A stretch of 64,000 bases of DNA from OCS116 sp051531935. GTDB taxonomy: Bacteria; Pseudomonadota; Alphaproteobacteria; Rhizobiales; OSC116. Both the position numbers and the translations under genes were made by a program. Positions 61,446-64,000 of this stretch are shown piece by piece; within the stretch, counting starts at the first letter, position 1, and every line of letters starts with the position of its first letter. The notes beneath the pieces are model-generated. The model was not told where the DNA came from. It did no database searches and worked only from the letters and a program-made list of their open reading frames with translations. The stretch is from positions 75,205 through 139,204 of the forward strand of contig JAOPTR010000008.1 of the NCBI GenBank assembly GCA_051531935.1. Reading direction: 5' to 3'.

Positions 61446-62396
61446 ATGAGCAAATTTAACAGATATTTATCGGATAATTTTTTAAATGCTTTAGAAGAAT
61501 TATCTGAAGCCAAACCATCAAATTGGTGGCAGGATGTTCTTGCTGACAAGGATTTGGTCATTGCAGTGCGAACAAATAACCTCGATGTTTATTATAAAGG
61601 CATGTCAATTTTCAATATTAAATTAATTTCAGGGCGAGTGGTTCCAGCTACTAATCTGAAATATTTAACACAAATTGAAGACACTCGAATTCAACTATCT
61701 GAAGACAATAATTTCAACTACACCCAAAAACCAATTTGCATCGAAAAATATATTGGAAATGCCTGCTTAGAAGAAATCAAAAAAAGAGCTGGAAAATTTG
61801 CTAGTGTGGAAGGTAAGGGTATTCATAAAATCCTTATTAAAGACAGAAGTTTTATTGATGTTGAAATCTCACTGGCTTCCGAAGATATAGATGGTAGTGA
61901 TGTAACAAGAAGGATTGATATTGCAATCATTCAGAATAAAGATAAACCAATCATAACATTTGTAGAAGCTAAAGACTTCTCAAATAAAGAGATCCTCCCG
62001 AATTCTGAAAAAAAACACAAAGACATCCACAATACAGCCGTACTGAACCAAATAAAGGGCTATAATAAAGCACTTGTGGTCAATGAGAAAGAAATGCGTT
62101 GTAGCTACCTAAAGGTTGCTCAAGCCTTAGTGAAAATTGAAGATATGCGAAAGAACATTCAAGACAATTACGAGCTTCCTAAAGGGTTTGAGCCAATTCG
62201 CATAATTGCCAAAAATAATATGAAGCCTGAGATTAATCCAAAATGCAACCTTCTTGTATTCGGTTTTAATGCATCGCAACGCGATCAGTTAATCACAGAA
62301 GACAAGACTGTCCTTGAATTACTCGAAGATGAATTATCTAGCCGCATTCATTCGGCTCAAAATCCAACAACTTTTGTCAGTTCAAAAAAGAAATAA
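61446..62396 (+). CDS. PD-(D/E)XK nuclease-like protein
   Basis: 316 residues, unrecognised family. A plausible nuclease core is RRIDIAIIQNKDKPIITFVEAK with D158 and E174-x-K176, preceded by an upstream Glu-containing helix (LEEIKKRAGKF). A basic tail ends the protein. A genuine PD-(D/E)XK fold is likely from this spacing but not certain. Same strand and 40 bases after the beta-CASP gene; the two may form a nuclease pair. Confidence 0.6.
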   Translation: MSKFNRYLSDNFLNALEELSEAKPSNWWQDVLADKDLVIAVRTNNLDVYYKGMSIFNIKLISGRVVPATNLKYLTQIEDTRIQLSEDNNFNYTQKPICIEKYIGNACLEEIKKRAGKFASVEGKGIHKILIKDRSFIDVEISLASEDIDGSDVTRRIDIAIIQNKDKPIITFVEAKDFSNKEILPNSEKKHKDIHNTAVLNQIKGYNKALVVNEKEMRCSYLKVAQALVKIEDMRKNIQDNYELPKGFEPIRIIAKNNMKPEINPKCNLLVFGFNASQRDQLITEDKTVLELLEDELSSRIHSAQNPTTFVSSKKK

Positions 62397-62475
62397 ATTC
62401 CTGGAATTTGAACTGAATGTAACGAGATGAAGTCTAGTTTCGTCTCATAAAATTAATCATCTAAAGGGACGACAC

Positions 62476-63315
62476 ATGAATTCAGATAAATTATTCGGAA
62501 TGTTCATTGGCTTTATCATTGGTGACGCGTTGGGCACAACGCTTGAGTTCAAACAAAGAGACACCTACCCGCCTTTAACTGATATGATTGGCGGTGGTGC
62601 GTTTAATCTTGTGGCAGGCGGGTGGACAGATGACACTTCTCTTATGCTTGCAACCTCGGCAGCTTTAATTGCAGAACCAAATTACAATGCCGAACTAATC
62701 ATGCAAGAAATGTATGAGTGAATGTCTACGGGCAAACACAGCCATACAGGAACTTGTTTTGATATTGGGAATGGCACATCAATTGCACTTGAAGAATTTA
62801 ATGAAACAGGCAATCCATACCAAGGCGAAGAAAGCCTTGTTGGCAACGGAGCGTTATGTCGCGTCATTCCCATTATCATTCATTGGAGGAATAATAAAGA
62901 AATGGCAATGCACTATGCTAGTGATTGCGCAAAATTTACCAATGGCGATGAAGAATCCCTAAAGTCAATTGTAAGGTTAGCTAATCTTCTGTGGAACTTA
63001 ATTCAGATGCCTATAATTGAACCACCCTATAATGCCAATCAAATATCTCAGATGAGCAGAAACGCAATACCCTCTGGTGGCTACGCGCCTGAAACATTAC
63101 TAGCTGCATTGTGGTCGGTTGAAACGACAGATAACTTTAAGAATGCTGTTCTTAAATGTGCAAATTTAGGGGATGATGCCGACTCAACTGCTTCGGTAGC
63201 TGGCGCTATTGCAGGTGCAAAATACGGTTTATCGGCAATACCAGTAAACTGGTATAAAAAACTAGCTCAGGTTCAAACACTAGATGAGATTATAAAAAAA
63301 CTAATATCAAGTTAG
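62476..63315 (+). pseudogene. ADP-ribosylglycohydrolase family gene broken by one TGA
   Basis: Two parts are in the same reading frame: 62476-62718 (GDALGTTLEF, GGWTDDTSLMLA with the Mg-binding TDD) and 62722-63315 (STGKHSHTGTCFDIGN, then GDDADSTASVAGAIAGA with the second metal motif). A single TGA at 62719-62721 separates them, where family members have an aromatic or Trp-rich helix; TGG to TGA would explain it. Together they make a normal ~280-residue enzyme that removes ADP-ribose from targets. An ATG directly after the stop might allow restart. Confidence 0.82.
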
Positions 63316-63336
63316 TTGAATAGAGTGGTGTAAATA

Positions 63337-63801
63337 ATGGGCATTACAGAAATAGAAGAAGGCGCTATAAATGGAGATAGAATCGCACAATTTCTACTTG
63401 GCACTGCATATGCTTTTGAAAAAGATAAAGAAGAAAACGCACGAAAGGCATTTGAATGGAACCTCAAATCAGCAATTCAAGGTTATGATCATGCTCAAGT
63501 ATATATTGGAATGGCATACCAAATAGGTGATGGTGTAAAAAAAGATGATAAAAATGCGCTACTTTGGTTTCACAAGTCTGCTGAACAAGGTAACCCTTCC
63601 GCAATGTACCAAATTGGTAGTTGGTTTGCGTTGGATAATAATTTTCTTTGGGCATACGTATTCTTCAAGTTATCCAAAAAATATTGCAATGGTTTAGTCA
63701 ATAAGGAGTTAATTATTTTAAAAGAGAAATTATTAAGCTCATCCCAATTAGAAAGATGTGACTTTTTAGTTGACGAATATGAAAGAATATTTCTTAATTA
63801 A
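63337..63801 (+). CDS. Sel1-repeat protein
   Basis: 154 residues with two to three Sel1-like TPR-type repeats (AQFLLGTAYAFEKDKEENARKAFEW, AQVYIGMAYQIGDGVKKDDKNA with LWFHKSAEQGNPSAMYQIG). No signal peptide, so probably cytoplasmic. Sel1 repeats mediate protein contacts. Follows the hydrolase remnant by 21 bases, possibly the same transcript. Confidence 0.8.
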   Translation: MGITEIEEGAINGDRIAQFLLGTAYAFEKDKEENARKAFEWNLKSAIQGYDHAQVYIGMAYQIGDGVKKDDKNALLWFHKSAEQGNPSAMYQIGSWFALDNNFLWAYVFFKLSKKYCNGLVNKELIILKEKLLSSSQLERCDFLVDEYERIFLN

Positions 63802-64000
63802 AACCAAAAGAACTCAAGTTTGAATGGAAGTATATACGTTAAACGTCTAGAATCTTGAAATTTGATAAAACAATATTCCAAATAATATATAGACACGGCC
63901 AACCAACCGAAGTACCATGAATTTATCAATTATAACAACATCATAATTTTGGTTTCGGGAGTATGTTTTGCCCTTTTCTTGCGCTGCTATTCGTCCCCTT
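63802..64000. other. Window end, no gene recognised
   Basis: AT-rich sequence with no convincing frame or dyad. A gene or the far end of the second island may start beyond the window. Confidence 0.3.

Noticed and set aside
62719..62721. Selenocysteine or TGA-as-Trp recoding in the ADP-ribosylglycohydrolase
   Set aside because: Other genes such as ftsY end in TGA and no SECIS-like hairpin is evident after this TGA; a nonsense change is simpler.

Overview
The window looks like an AT-rich (roughly 40% GC by eye) alphaproteobacterial chromosome, probably of the Hyphomicrobiales. It opens with dapF-mtaB-ftsY-ispZ, a gene order typical of that group, and the codon style is uniform through the first 31 kb. 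No rRNA, CRISPR array or intact tRNA was found.

Positions 1-31.4 kb are chromosomal. After the housekeeping block comes a dispersed hydroxyproline-type set: a 4-hydroxyproline epimerase, a DapA-family deaminase and a D-amino-acid dehydrogenase. Near it lie a GlxA-type AraC regulator with a paired direct repeat upstream, and an orphan thiamine-binding protein under a TPP riboswitch. Then follow two MFS exporters, a TetR-controlled three-gene ABC exporter with a clean palindromic operator, several AraC/LysR regulators beside small oxidoreductases, a transferrin-binding-protein-like barrel, a 1658-residue modular autotransporter, a TMEM43-family protein and purU.

At 31.4-32.64 kb a 1239-bp IS3-family element with perfect 21-bp ends and a T TTT TTG frameshift site has cut off a polysaccharide-biosynthesis (CapD/FlaA1-like) gene. 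No target duplication is visible, so a deletion beside the element is likely. A short stretch follows with a VOC protein, another AraC regulator, a small secreted protein and a broken GFA gene.

About 35.74-59.82 kb is an integrative mobilizable element of about 24 kb. It begins at the 3' end and terminator of a lost tRNA, with mobC and a relaxase. It ends with a membrane-protein/VirD4-like coupling-protein cluster and a large serine recombinase whose last codons are a 47-nt fragment of a CAU-anticodon tRNA. No mating-pore genes are present. Its cargo is defensive: a Fic AMP-transferase fused to an AbiEi-like N-terminus and preceded by 24-bp tandem repeats; a type I restriction operon hsdR-hsdS-prrC-hsdM in which prrC encodes a PrrC-type anticodon nuclease; a SIR2-like DUF4917 protein; a decayed DUF262 gene next to a compact, probably structured RNA region; and several unrecognised genes, including one paired with an ankyrin-like partner.

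From 59.82 kb to the end lies what looks like a second accessory segment, possibly a tandem island at the same tRNA: a beta-CASP metallo-beta-lactamase protein, a PD-(D/E)XK-like protein, an ADP-ribosylglycohydrolase broken by one in-frame TGA, and a Sel1-repeat protein.
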